A stretch of DNA of 64,000 bases from Cytophaga hutchinsonii ATCC 33406 (GCF_000014145.1 NC_008255.1:4108001-4172000), one strand, 5' to 3'; counted from the first letter of the stretch, positions 8,050 through 17,045 are shown. Numbers and translations: made by a program. The notes: a model not told the origin generated them from the sequence alone.

Positions 8050-9777
8050 ATGAAGCTCATTAAAAAACTTCACCTGGTAATACTATGTCTGGCTTTTTCC
8101 ATTCACATTTCAAATGCACAAATATTGGAAAAACATGTAACCATGCAATTCAAAAACATAACACTTGATGAAGCGATTAAAAAAATGAAAACTACCTACG
8201 GCGTAAACTTTACATATTCGCCCGACCAGATCAACTTGAATCAGAAGGTATCGTTGAATGTTAAAAGTGTTTCACTGGGACACGCATTAAATGAATTGTT
8301 TATTCCTACAACGATCACCTACAAATCTGTCGGGAATCAGATTGTATTGAAGAAAGGCAAACTGCCAAGCCGTGTATCGACATCCGGCATACAATCTATT
8401 TCTGCTAAACCAGTAATAAAAAGTGATACAACTACAAAAAAGGTGGCCATCAAAGACACTATGAAAAATGAGCTTACCCTGCAGGCAAAACCATTGGAAA
8501 TAAAATCAACAGATAGTTTGCAGGCAACAAAAGAGCTTGACCAATCATACACAAAAGAAATGTCAGATCTGAACGAATCCTATCTGCATAAAAAAGACAG
8601 TATCTCAACGGTTGCCTTTTCTAATAAAATGAAATTAAAACAAAGCTTAAAGCAGGCTAAAAACACGTTGGTGCGTGAATACAATCAATTAAAAGATAGT
8701 ATCATGTATTCCAAAAAATTTAAAAATAAAACGATCGACACAACGGCAGCTTTATCTGACGATGATTTATTAATACACGATAATTTTCAGTTTACAGGAA
8801 TTTATCCGTTGGGAACACACTTGACAACAAGCGGCCTGTATAGAAATGATTTTTCGTTGAATTTATTAGTAGGGTATAATGGAGCAGTATCTGCGTTTGA
8901 ATTTGGTGGTATTGGAAATATTGTCCGGAAAGAAATGCAGGGTTTTCAATTTGCCGGTGTTGTAAATACGGTAGGTGGTTACGTACGTGGGACGCAGGTT
9001 GCAGGTATTGTAAATATTTGTAATCAGGAAGTGATCGGCGGACAGGTTTCAGGTATTTTAAATATTGCGAACGGTGCTACATCCGGTGGGCAGATTGCAG
9101 GTGTGGTGAATGTTGGCACGGAACAAATGGATGGTGTGCAGATATCTGGTGTTGTAAATGAACATAACGGAATAATTAATGGCGGACAGATCGGTTTGAT
9201 TAATCATGCGCACAAAGTAAAAGGTTTTCAACTGGGTTTTATAAATATCAGTGATACCATTCAGGGAATTCCAATTGGTTTGCTATCTATTTCAAAAAAT
9301 GGATACGGAAGAATTGAAACGTATTATTCAGAAACAACTCAGGGAAATTTACTTATCAAAACAGGAGTTAAAAGTTTTTATAATATATTTCAATTCGGCG
9401 GCAATTTTAATTCAGACAGCTACCGCTGGACATTCGGGTATGGCTTAGGTTCAACCATACATATGAGCAAACGAAGTACACTTTCCTTTGATGTGCTTGC
9501 AATGCACGTTAATGAGAACGAAGCATTTACAAGTAAACTTAACGAACAGGGTCAACTACGCATCATGCTTGGGGTAAATCTTTCAAAAAGAGTTTCCCTG
9601 TTTGCAGGTCCAACATTTAATACCATGTTCTCTCAATATAAAAATGAAGACGCTACAATCGGCTCACAGATGATCCCTCAAAAATCAGTCGTGTATGAAC
9701 AAACGATTAAAGACAGCGACGGAAAAAATATTTACAATCCATACTGGATAGGCTTTAACGCCGGGCTGCGTTTTTAA
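8050..9777 (+). CDS. STN-domain outer-membrane protein with 16/14-residue repeats, copy 2
   Basis: A 575-residue paralogue of the protein at 5519-7237 with the same order: signal peptide (about 1-24), STN domain (about 29-104), linker and helical segment, and eight repeats at residues 296-417 in the same 5 x 16 plus 3 x 14 pattern. It too has a beta-rich C-terminal third ending in GLRF. By eye more than half of the positions are identical, highest in the STN domain and barrel; linkers diverge most. It is separated from copy 1 by the antisense gene and about 270 nt of upstream DNA, so it probably has its own promoter. Divergence of the Q-x-A/S-G repeat faces suggests different ligands or partners; this is inference. 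Confidence 0.85.
   Translation: MKLIKKLHLVILCLAFSIHISNAQILEKHVTMQFKNITLDEAIKKMKTTYGVNFTYSPDQINLNQKVSLNVKSVSLGHALNELFIPTTITYKSVGNQIVLKKGKLPSRVSTSGIQSISAKPVIKSDTTTKKVAIKDTMKNELTLQAKPLEIKSTDSLQATKELDQSYTKEMSDLNESYLHKKDSISTVAFSNKMKLKQSLKQAKNTLVREYNQLKDSIMYSKKFKNKTIDTTAALSDDDLLIHDNFQFTGIYPLGTHLTTSGLYRNDFSLNLLVGYNGAVSAFEFGGIGNIVRKEMQGFQFAGVVNTVGGYVRGTQVAGIVNICNQEVIGGQVSGILNIANGATSGGQIAGVVNVGTEQMDGVQISGVVNEHNGIINGGQIGLINHAHKVKGFQLGFINISDTIQGIPIGLLSISKNGYGRIETYYSETTQGNLLIKTGVKSFYNIFQFGGNFNSDSYRWTFGYGLGSTIHMSKRSTLSFDVLAMHVNENEAFTSKLNEQGQLRIMLGVNLSKRVSLFAGPTFNTMFSQYKNEDATIGSQMIPQKSVVYEQTIKDSDGKNIYNPYWIGFNAGLRF
8935..9300 (+). repeat. Coding repeat region of copy 2 (8 units)
   Basis: Codons 296-417 of the second STN-repeat protein. 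Unit lengths (16, 16, 16, 16, 16, 14, 14, 14) match copy 1 exactly and are again followed by GYGR. Confidence 0.85.
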
Positions 9778-9890
9778 TCGCTCAGATATCAATTCTTTTA
9801 TTTAAAAATTTAACACATTCAGATTACAATCCCCATCAGCAAATCAATGCTGACCGGCATGGTATTGCTTTTGCATTAAAACCATTCAAC

Positions 9891-10598
9891 ATGAAAACCA
9901 AACATATTTTATTCGGAATTTTTATTTCATCTGCAGTTACATCCTGCAATTCCATTAAGGGGTCAGGCAATGTTGTTACTTCCATTCGGCCTGTACAGGA
10001 ATTTTCAGGAATAATTTCAAGCGGCAGCTTTAATATGTATCTCACACAATCAGCGGTGCAGGAAGTAAAAATCATTGCCGATGATAATGTTTTACAATAC
10101 ATAGAAACGAACGTTCGTGATGGTATACTTACCGTTACATTCAAAGATAAAGTGCATATTAAAAACTCCACACGTTTGGATATTTATGTCAGCGGGCCTG
10201 TAATTGAAAAAATAAATCTTGAAGGTTCGGGGAACATTCAAACAACAAACAGGTTGCATTCAAATAACCTCGTACTTGTATTGAATGGCTCCGGAAAAAT
10301 GGTTGCAGAAGATGCATGTGAAACAGCTATTGTTCAATTAAACGGTTCAGGTAATATTACCTTGACAGGAAAAGCAAAGAATCAAACCGCATCTGTAAGC
10401 GGCTCCGGTAATGTCAATGCTTCCGGCTTTACAACCGAAAACACAACCGCCAGCCTTTCCGGCTCCGGCAGCATAGGCTTGTATGCAACAGAAAGTCTGC
10501 ATGCATCATTAAGCGGTTCCGGATCGATACGTTATTCCGGGAATCCGGCTTCTGTAAAAAAGGAGGTGAGTGGTTCCGGCATGGTTGAAAGCAGGTGA
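9891..10598 (+). CDS. DUF2807 (head GIN domain) lipoprotein
   Basis: A 235-residue lipoprotein (lipobox VTSC, Cys19). The body is a DUF2807 domain: an early GSGNVV, the hallmark FSGIISSGSFN, then a series of beta turns built on SGSG (for example NGSGK, NGSGN, SGSGNVNASG and three more). These give a right-handed beta-solenoid look. DUF2807 proteins are common exported proteins in Bacteroidota; biochemical function is not established, and adhesin-like roles are only proposed. It follows STN-repeat copy 2 by 113 nt and may share its regulation. Confidence 0.88.
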   Translation: MKTKHILFGIFISSAVTSCNSIKGSGNVVTSIRPVQEFSGIISSGSFNMYLTQSAVQEVKIIADDNVLQYIETNVRDGILTVTFKDKVHIKNSTRLDIYVSGPVIEKINLEGSGNIQTTNRLHSNNLVLVLNGSGKMVAEDACETAIVQLNGSGNITLTGKAKNQTASVSGSGNVNASGFTTENTTASLSGSGSIGLYATESLHASLSGSGSIRYSGNPASVKKEVSGSGMVESR

Positions 10599-10786
10599 GA
10601 GGAATGTAACTTGATTATATATATATAAATTTTAGAAATAAAACAGATCTGTCTTATTCAACGGAACCGCTCATCAGTCTTTTTTTAACCCAACACCAAT
10701 TTCAATAATTAGCTCATACCTACAGATTCTCAACATAATTTCTCAATAGTTTACAGACAGTATGTAACCCTGTCAACATTGATGTT

Positions 10787-11563
10787 ATGAGAAAAGTAAA
10801 AATAGTACTACTGATTGCACTTGCCGCATTTGCAAGCTGTACCATTGTTCGTCCGGGTGAAGTTGGCATGATCCAGAAAGTAGGTGTTATCAAACCACAG
10901 CCGATACTTGGAGGGGCAAAGGCATACAATCCGTTTGTAACGAAAATAATTAAAGTGAATGTTCGTGTTACAGAAGTATTCAGCAAATTGATTGTACCGA
11001 CAAAAGAAGGGTTAAGTATTGATGCTGAAATAAGTTTGCTGTATCACATCAATCCGGATAGTGCAAAAGCGGTATATGTACGTTTCGGACAAAATTTTGA
11101 AGAAGTTGCGATCATGACAAATTTCAGAGCAACAACAAGAGAGATAACGGCCAGGTACTATGCTACAGAATTATATTCCACCGAGCGTGAGAAAATAGAA
11201 TCGGCCATTAAAGAACAAATGATTCTTGCAGTAAACAAATATGGATTTGTTATAGATGCTGTATTGTTAAAAGACATCGTTCTTCCCGATCAGATTACCA
11301 AAGCCATTCAGAATAAAGTACAGGCCCAGCAGGAAGCGTTGCAAATGGAATATATTATTCAGAAGCAACAACGTGAAGCAGAGCGTATGATTGTTGAAGC
11401 GGAAGGGATTAAAAAATCACAGGAAATTATCAATTCAGCTATGACGGAAGCAGGGTTAAAATACAAATACATTGATATGATGAAGCATCTTTCAACCTCG
11501 CCAAACGCGAAAGTAATTATTACCAACGGGGAAGTGCCCATTATGGTAGGCGGAGAAAAATAA
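10787..11563 (+). CDS. SPFH/prohibitin-family (band 7) lipoprotein
   Basis: A 258-residue protein with a lipobox (FASC, Cys18) and then an SPFH/band-7 domain (about residues 22-180: RPGEVGMIQKVGVI, YNPFVTKIIKVNVR, EGLSIDAEISLLYHI). A long helical segment (about 185-235, Gln/Glu/Ala-rich) typical of prohibitin-like oligomers follows, then a short beta-like end. SPFH proteins form rings on membranes. Most are anchored by a transmembrane helix, whereas this one appears to be lipid-anchored and therefore periplasmic. About 190 nt of AT-rich DNA precede the gene, with a TATATATATATA run near 10617-10628. It ends at a shared bidirectional terminator. Confidence 0.87.
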   Translation: MRKVKIVLLIALAAFASCTIVRPGEVGMIQKVGVIKPQPILGGAKAYNPFVTKIIKVNVRVTEVFSKLIVPTKEGLSIDAEISLLYHINPDSAKAVYVRFGQNFEEVAIMTNFRATTREITARYYATELYSTEREKIESAIKEQMILAVNKYGFVIDAVLLKDIVLPDQITKAIQNKVQAQQEALQMEYIIQKQQREAERMIVEAEGIKKSQEIINSAMTEAGLKYKYIDMMKHLSTSPNAKVIITNGEVPIMVGGEK

Positions 11564-11569
11564 AAAGGA

Positions 11570-11625
11570 AACTCCTTAATAAAAAAGGTGGCCCTGATAA
11601 AGGCCACCTTTTTTATTAAGGAGTT
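11570..11625. terminator. Bidirectional terminator between SPFH and SulP genes
   Basis: A perfect 24-bp inverted repeat, 11570-11593 with 11602-11625, with an 8-nt loop. T-runs on both strands allow it to end both convergent genes. The SulP stop codon (11616-11618) and its last three sense codons lie inside the right arm. Confidence 0.9.
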
Positions 11626-13886
11626 CTTATACTTAGATTTTTTTGCACATACAATTCGTATAGGAGCGCCTTTGTAAAATCAATCAGCATAGTTAAATTT
11701 TCAGGCTTAATACGTCGTGCTTTTTTGTATACGAAAATCATATTGTGTTTTGACTCCAAACGAAAGCCTTTGTTCTTCTCAAAGAACCGGATGAGTGATG
11801 CGGTAAAAAAATCACTGATCGCATTCTGGTTTGGTCCTTTTAACAAGTAGTAATAAGAGAAAACAGCATGTTGTGTAAAATCAATATCCTTGAAATCTGA
11901 ATTGTCTTTAAAATCATCGGTGAAGCCATCCGGCTCTAAAATGAATTCAGGGATGTTCATACCGGGAATGGAAAACAATGCATTGGTCATATTAATGCTA
12001 TGGCTTCTGCCGCCTGCATTGTGTGTCAGCATTAAATCAGACAATTCAAAGTTAATGGAATAGTAGTTACCGCTGAGCACGTTTCGCTGCAGTTTTATCT
12101 GAATATGTTTTGTTTCTAAAAAGCCTTCCAGCTTAGACAAATTAGAAACAATGCGGTGATCAAACGCATATCCGTTTTTAGCTGCAAAGAGCTGCATTTG
12201 TTCCTGCCGTTCTGTAAGCATGTCTGAATCGACAATGCGTCTGGATGCGAGCGGGTGATCGCTTAAATGTTTGTGATGGTCCAGGCCCGCCAACACAATT
12301 TGTCCGCCTTTTTTACGAATGTTTTCTTCGTAGTAATACAAGTGTTCCAGAAAAGTATGATCTACAACTTTTGCTTCTGAAAAATCGAATGTAACGTTGG
12401 AATATTCAGGCAACGTAAGGAGATATTTTTTTATTCCCATGTAGTTTGAAAAAACGGCAGCATCATAAATGTGCAGGGTGTAATTCTGTTCGGCATCCTG
12501 TTTCAGATCAGCCTTTGTGCCAAACAGACTTTTAAGCGGCACGCCAAAATACATGTGAATAATTAATTCCAGGATAATGCCTGCAAGAATGCCCCACAAT
12601 AAATTTGTAAACAAACAGATGATCATGGTTGTAAGAAATACAATCAATTGCTCCGGGCCGATCTTATAGGCAGCGGACAATTGTTTCGGGGAAGCAAGTT
12701 TATAGGCAATATACATTAAGATACCTGCCAGCGCTGCCTGCGGAACCAGACGGATGAGCGGCCCTCCTACAACAACAATCAGCAATAAAAAACCTGCATG
12801 AAAGAAATTAGACCAGGCAGATTGTGCACCATAACTTACGTTTATCAAACTTCTTTTTGCATCCGAGATCATGGGTAAACCTCCTATAAGTGCAAGCAGA
12901 GAGTTGCCCATTCCAATTGCAAACAGATCTTTATTGAGGCGCGACTTGCGGCTTTTCGTATCAGCCATTTCAATGGCTTTTGAACTCAGCAGTGACTCAA
13001 GGCTGCCCGCCAAAGCAATCATAATAATATATTGCAGGGAAGTGAGGGAAATAAGTTGAGTAAAATCAGGAAACATGATCCCTTCAAACAAGTTGTTTGG
13101 CAGCGATACCAGGTATTCATTAACACCTGTTTCAGTATTTGTCAGTGCGCCGATATCAAACAATAAACCTAATGGAACAGCAACGATAATAACAACCAGC
13201 GGAGCCGGCACGTAAGCGGTCCAGGCACCCTTCAGAAAACCCATTCCGATCATAATCGCTAAACTTATGATGCCTATTATAGCAACCGGGATATGCATGT
13301 GCGCAACAGATTCAGGAATTTCTGTCAGTAAGCTCAGTGCTGTTTTACCATGCGGATGTGCACCGATCAGAACAGAAAACTGTTTAATGGCGATCATAAT
13401 GCCAAAGCTTGCCATCATACCAAGCACGGCTGATGCTGGAAAAGAATCACCCAGCGCACCAAAACGCAGCAAGGCAAAGATCATCTGTACGATACCGGCA
13501 ACGAAAAAACAGGCAAGTACATAAGGAAACGGATTTTGCCCGTTTTCACCAAAAGCATGCACAGCACCAAGAATAATGATACACAAGCCACTTGCCGGCC
13601 CTTTAATATCTACGTGTGTACCGGAAATGAAGGTAATGATGAGTCCGCCGATAAGTGCCGTATAAATACCTGAAACAGCCGGAAAGCCACTGGCGATAGC
13701 AATTCCCATGCATAACGGCAGCGCGATCAGAGATACAACAAATGCCGCTAATAAATCTTTTTGTAACGAGGTTTTAAGAACAGCACTTGTTGCTGATGGA
13801 TTTAAAATGCCGGATAAGGTCCAGCCTTTTTTTGATTCTGATTCGAGCTCTTCTGACTCGAAGATTAACTCTTCCTGTGCAATCAT
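11616..13886 (-). CDS. SulP family anion transporter with STAS domain and long C-terminal extension
   Basis: A 756-residue SulP transporter. Residues about 40-450 form the membrane domain (LPLCMGIAIASGFPAVSGIY, GPASGLCIIILGAV, GSLESLLSSKAIE). A STAS domain covers about 468-540 (VTFDFSEAKVVDH). About 200 residues (550-756) then extend past the usual end of the family, with no domain that I recognise. SulP proteins carry sulfate, bicarbonate or other anions; the substrate cannot be read from sequence. It lies 64 nt downstream of an ammonium transporter on the same strand, in a PII-Amt-SulP series. That suggests joint control of nitrogen and anion uptake; some bicarbonate transporters are controlled by PII-like proteins, but a link here is only inference. 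Confidence 0.92.
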   Translation of the reverse strand: MIAQEELIFESEELESESKKGWTLSGILNPSATSAVLKTSLQKDLLAAFVVSLIALPLCMGIAIASGFPAVSGIYTALIGGLIITFISGTHVDIKGPASGLCIIILGAVHAFGENGQNPFPYVLACFFVAGIVQMIFALLRFGALGDSFPASAVLGMMASFGIMIAIKQFSVLIGAHPHGKTALSLLTEIPESVAHMHIPVAIIGIISLAIMIGMGFLKGAWTAYVPAPLVVIIVAVPLGLLFDIGALTNTETGVNEYLVSLPNNLFEGIMFPDFTQLISLTSLQYIIMIALAGSLESLLSSKAIEMADTKSRKSRLNKDLFAIGMGNSLLALIGGLPMISDAKRSLINVSYGAQSAWSNFFHAGFLLLIVVVGGPLIRLVPQAALAGILMYIAYKLASPKQLSAAYKIGPEQLIVFLTTMIICLFTNLLWGILAGIILELIIHMYFGVPLKSLFGTKADLKQDAEQNYTLHIYDAAVFSNYMGIKKYLLTLPEYSNVTFDFSEAKVVDHTFLEHLYYYEENIRKKGGQIVLAGLDHHKHLSDHPLASRRIVDSDMLTERQEQMQLFAAKNGYAFDHRIVSNLSKLEGFLETKHIQIKLQRNVLSGNYYSINFELSDLMLTHNAGGRSHSINMTNALFSIPGMNIPEFILEPDGFTDDFKDNSDFKDIDFTQHAVFSYYYLLKGPNQNAISDFFTASLIRFFEKNKGFRLESKHNMIFVYKKARRIKPENLTMLIDFTKALLYELYVQKNLSIRTP

Positions 13887-13950
13887 AAAGGGTAATGCAA
13901 TAAGAGGTTATACATAGCAAATGCGTAATACAGAGAAGTGATGGCGTATA

Positions 13951-15345
13951 TTATTTAGACATGAAGTTTGGATAGGCTTCCATATAATGTTCGGAAGCAT
14001 CGAGGCCATAGATCTCTTCTTCTTTTCCTACACGTAAGCCAATCGTGTATTTAATTGCCAGTAAAATCAGGAAGGAACTTCCAAAGGCAGCTACAGCGAC
14101 TGATCCAATACCGATCAGTTGTGTTACAAATTGTGCAGCGCCAGCCTTTGCACCAAACAGGGCTACTGCAAGGGTTCCCCATATGCCGCATACCAAATGC
14201 ACAGATAAAGCACCAACCGGGTCATCCAGTCGGATTTTTTCAAACGTGATAATTGCAAATACAACCAGGCAGCCACTGATCAAGCCAATAAGTGTGGCAT
14301 CTATAATACCCATCTGGTCAGCGCCCGCTGTAATGCCCACCAGCCCGGCAAGAATTCCATTCAGTACCATAGAAAGGTCAAAGTGTTTATTGATAGCGAA
14401 AATGCTGAATGCTGCAGCAATAGCTCCGGAGGATCCGGAAATACAGGTCATTACCAATACACGGGAAACCATGCCCGGTTCAGCGGAAAGCACGGAGCCG
14501 CCATTAAAGCCAAACCAGCCCAGCCACAACAGGAAGGTGCCTATTACCGCGGATGTCATGCTATGACCCTGTATCGGATTAATGACCCCTTTATTAAACT
14601 TACCAAGCCTTGGTCCGAGCAATATTACTCCGGCGAGTGCTGCCCAGCCGCCAACCGAATGTACAAGCGTGGAACCTGCAAAATCGCTGAAACCAATGGT
14701 ATTAAGCCAGCCGCCGCCCCATTTCCAGCTGCCGATAATCGGGTAAATAAATGCCGTGAAAAAGAAAGAGAAAACCATAAAGCTAAAAAGCTTGATCCGT
14801 TCTGCAACTGCACCGGACACAATGGTTGCAGCGGTTGCAGCAAACATTGCCTGAAATAAAAAATCGGTCCAGTAAGTCATCCCCGGATTATAGACAAACG
14901 TTTCACCACCTTCCGGCAACTCTACGCCCCAGCCTTTAAATCCAATAAAATCCATGGACACACCAAATTCAAAACCGGGATACATTAAATTAAAACCACA
15001 CAAGGCATGAGTCATAATGCCGATGGCTGGCACAATCGAATTTTTAAATAAAACGTTTGTTGTATTTTTTGCCTGAGTCAGTCCCGACTCTAGTGTGGCA
15101 AAACCAAGGTGCATGATAAAGACAAAAGCAGTAGCAACCATCATCCATATATTGTTCGCTTTAAAAGATGAATTGGCCAGGGAATTTTGGGTAAGCTGTA
15201 ATTCTGTCCGTGTTTTAAACATGAGGTCGTTTGTCGCATGAAGAGAATCGTTTAAGGCTGCCTGAGCATGATTCAGGCTGTCAACCAACATCTGCTGCTT
15301 GATAAGCATAACAGAGTCATACAGTTCGGGGGTTACGTTTGGCAT
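13951..15345 (-). CDS. amt: Ammonium transporter with N-terminal extension (Amt-1)
   Basis: A 464-residue Amt/Mep/Rh-family channel. Both pore histidines are visible, in GHSMTSAVIGTFLLWLGWFG and in GALSVHLVCGIWGT, and the early FATLESGLTQAKNTTNVL motif is intact. About 62 residues before the first membrane helix are polar and helical (Gln/Leu/Asn/Ser-rich) and unusual for the family. If exported, they would face the periplasm. Downstream SulP (64 nt) and upstream PII (176 nt) are on the same strand, so a PII-Amt-SulP operon is likely. A second Amt, without this extension, lies at 43178-44431. Confidence 0.95.
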   Translation of the reverse strand: MPNVTPELYDSVMLIKQQMLVDSLNHAQAALNDSLHATNDLMFKTRTELQLTQNSLANSSFKANNIWMMVATAFVFIMHLGFATLESGLTQAKNTTNVLFKNSIVPAIGIMTHALCGFNLMYPGFEFGVSMDFIGFKGWGVELPEGGETFVYNPGMTYWTDFLFQAMFAATAATIVSGAVAERIKLFSFMVFSFFFTAFIYPIIGSWKWGGGWLNTIGFSDFAGSTLVHSVGGWAALAGVILLGPRLGKFNKGVINPIQGHSMTSAVIGTFLLWLGWFGFNGGSVLSAEPGMVSRVLVMTCISGSSGAIAAAFSIFAINKHFDLSMVLNGILAGLVGITAGADQMGIIDATLIGLISGCLVVFAIITFEKIRLDDPVGALSVHLVCGIWGTLAVALFGAKAGAAQFVTQLIGIGSVAVAAFGSSFLILLAIKYTIGLRVGKEEEIYGLDASEHYMEAYPNFMSK

Positions 15346-15521
15346 ACTAATTTTGAATTAAATAAATAAAAGAACAAAAGGGTATCGTTCACAGTCCGGG
15401 AAAGACTGCGGTATGCTCCGGGAATTTTCAAAAGAAATTCCAACGTATTTATACAATATGTTTATTCGTGCGGAATGGTGGGCATCCCGCTACTACTACT
15501 TCTGCAATGAGAGTATACAGA

Positions 15522-15842
15522 TCAGATGCTGATCCGTACAGATGTTTTCACTTCTTTAACAAAGATTTTTCCATCTCCGGCCACACCTGTAGTGGCAGCT
15601 TTTTTTATACAATCAACCACCTCTGCGGCGTCAATCTCAGGTACTACTATATCTATTTTTCTTCGGGAAATAGAACTGGCATCGTAAATGGTTGTTCCTC
15701 TATAAGAACCTTTCTGTTCCTTGGTAAAGGTTACACCCTTTACATCATAAAAAGTAAAGAACTCTACACCGATTGCATGTAATGCATCGCGTACTTCATC
15801 AAATTTACCCGCACGTATAACGGCACTTATTTCAACCATCAT
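15522..15842 (-). CDS. glnB: PII-type nitrogen regulator, divergent T-loop (PII-1)
   Basis: A 106-residue PII protein (two ATGs in a row; a good AAAGGAG site lies 7 nt before the first). The B-loop region TGVAGDGKIFV is well conserved for ATP binding. The T-loop differs from Escherichia coli GlnB: after the conserved YRG the sequence runs TTIYDASSISRRK, one residue longer, so a Tyr falls near but not exactly at position 51. The C-terminus is short and lacks the usual acidic tail. PII proteins report ATP/ADP and 2-oxoglutarate and block Amt pores by inserting the T-loop. It sits first in the PII-Amt-SulP series. Confidence 0.93.
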   Translation of the reverse strand: MMVEISAVIRAGKFDEVRDALHAIGVEFFTFYDVKGVTFTKEQKGSYRGTTIYDASSISRRKIDIVVPEIDAAEVVDCIKKAATTGVAGDGKIFVKEVKTSVRISI

Positions 15843-16076
15843 AGAGTCGCTCCTTTCTGCAGATATAATTATATCTATATTTTAATAATAGAAAAACTTA
15901 TTTGTCAAAGCAAAAAAATTTAAATGAATTAGCGTTTTTATGATTTTTTAACTATTTAATATTAAAAAAATTCAACTTTTGATACATAATTCTTAATTAG
16001 ATTATTCTTTTATTTTTTATTTCGAAAAGAGTAAACGATATTTACAGCCCAGCCTAGAGGGAACGATACATTTCCA
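15843..16076. promoter_or_regulatory. Divergent AT-rich promoter region upstream of PII-1
   Basis: A 234-nt region between the divergent PII-1 gene and the gene at 16077. It is very A+T-rich, with long A/T runs at 15890-16025, and should hold promoters for both directions. I could not assign individual boxes. An NtcA/NtrC-like site is not evident. Confidence 0.5.
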
Positions 16077-16424
16077 ATGAGAAACATACGCCACCATGCA
16101 TTTATAGTAACATGCAACGATAGAAAAGTAATCGACGCTATCCGTGTAAAAGCGCTGGAGCTATATAAACTGCATATGGAGGCATCCAATGGTTCACAGC
16201 TTGTTTCAGAAATAAAAGAAAGTATTGTGAATCACTACTGCTCATTTTTTATCATTCCGGATGGTAGTAAAGAAGGATATGACGCATCGGATGATAGCGA
16301 TGTGATTCGTGAAAAACTGATTGAGTTTATCCAGCCGCTCGTTTCTTCAGAAGAATACCATTTAAGTTATGCTGAATTTTCATATGGTGCAGATAACGGT
16401 CAAACAACATTCAGGCATAGCTAA
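16077..16424 (+). CDS. Small cytoplasmic protein of unknown function
   Basis: A 115-residue soluble protein with no signal or membrane segment. The N-terminal part reads like a beta-alpha unit (HHAFIVTCNDRKVIDAIRV), followed by a helix (about 28-50) and an acidic middle (about 68-82). The pattern is that of a small alpha/beta protein. I do not recognise a family. It is divergent from PII-1 and shares its upstream region, which could link it to nitrogen control, but that is only position. Confidence 0.7.
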   Translation: MRNIRHHAFIVTCNDRKVIDAIRVKALELYKLHMEASNGSQLVSEIKESIVNHYCSFFIIPDGSKEGYDASDDSDVIREKLIEFIQPLVSSEEYHLSYAEFSYGADNGQTTFRHS

Positions 16425-16474
16425 TCTATAAACTATATCCATTTTTATATAACAATCGCAACAGGGATCTTTAG

Positions 16475-16482
16475 TAGGTTTG
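16475..16482 (+). promoter_or_regulatory. Candidate -7 element TAGGTTTG
   Basis: Exact TAnnTTTG match 38 nt before the start of the TlpA-like gene at 16521. A -33 TTTG partner is not obvious. Confidence 0.35.
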
Positions 16483-16520
16483 AAAAGGAGCTTTATGCTT
16501 CGGTTTAAATTCTTACCGCT

Positions 16521-17045
16521 ATGAAACAATTAAAAAAAATCACTCTTTGCGTATTGCTGCTTTTTGCTGTAAGCATATTATTTATTGCATCGATAGAAAG
16601 GGAAACAATCAAAGTGGGCGAGAAGGCTCCCGCCTTTACAGTAGCAGCACTCAATGGGGTAGATAGCATTTCTTTAAGTGATTACAAAGGGAAAATTGTT
16701 ATCGTACATCTTTGGAGTCCTACGTGTCCGCATTGCCGCGAAACCAACAAAGTTTTACCTGGAATTATTGGTCCGTATAGTAAGAAAGCAAACCTTGCTT
16801 ATATTATGATAGCTATTGATATGGACACTCTCACTTTAAGGCCTGTAATTGAAGAAGACAAACTGAACTTTGCCATTCATGGATATGATCCGTTTGATGG
16901 GTCTGCTAAAACAATGATGGATTATGAAGCTCCCGGCACGCCCTGTATAAACATTGTAGATGAAAAAGGCAACCTGGTAGGAGTGAATGTTACAGACGAT
17001 CAATTGAAAAAATACTTGAAAAAAAGGTTTTCAAGAAATTCATAA
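16521..17045 (+). CDS. TlpA-like membrane-anchored thiol-disulfide oxidoreductase
   Basis: A 174-residue protein with an N-terminal membrane anchor or signal (about residues 7-24) and a TlpA/ResA-type thioredoxin fold. The active site is SPTCPHC (Cys69-Pro-His-Cys72) and the cis-proline appears in APGTPC. The region VGEKAPAFTVAALNG is the AhpC/TSA-like start of the family. These proteins reduce or shuffle disulfides outside the cytoplasm, for example in cytochrome c maturation. A further Cys follows the cis-proline (GTPC). It is followed by the truncated haemoglobin gene after 95 nt, which has its own promoter element. Confidence 0.88.
   Translation: MKQLKKITLCVLLLFAVSILFIASIERETIKVGEKAPAFTVAALNGVDSISLSDYKGKIVIVHLWSPTCPHCRETNKVLPGIIGPYSKKANLAYIMIAIDMDTLTLRPVIEEDKLNFAIHGYDPFDGSAKTMMDYEAPGTPCINIVDEKGNLVGVNVTDDQLKKYLKKRFSRNS

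Noticed and set aside
10610-10640. TATATATATATA run as a replication or promoter signal
   Set aside because: Simple low-complexity AT run with no DnaA-like boxes or spacing.
14045-14859. Long open frames on the plus strand inside Amt-1
   Set aside because: Antisense shadow of a well-supported ammonium transporter; no signal, domain or ribosome site of its own.
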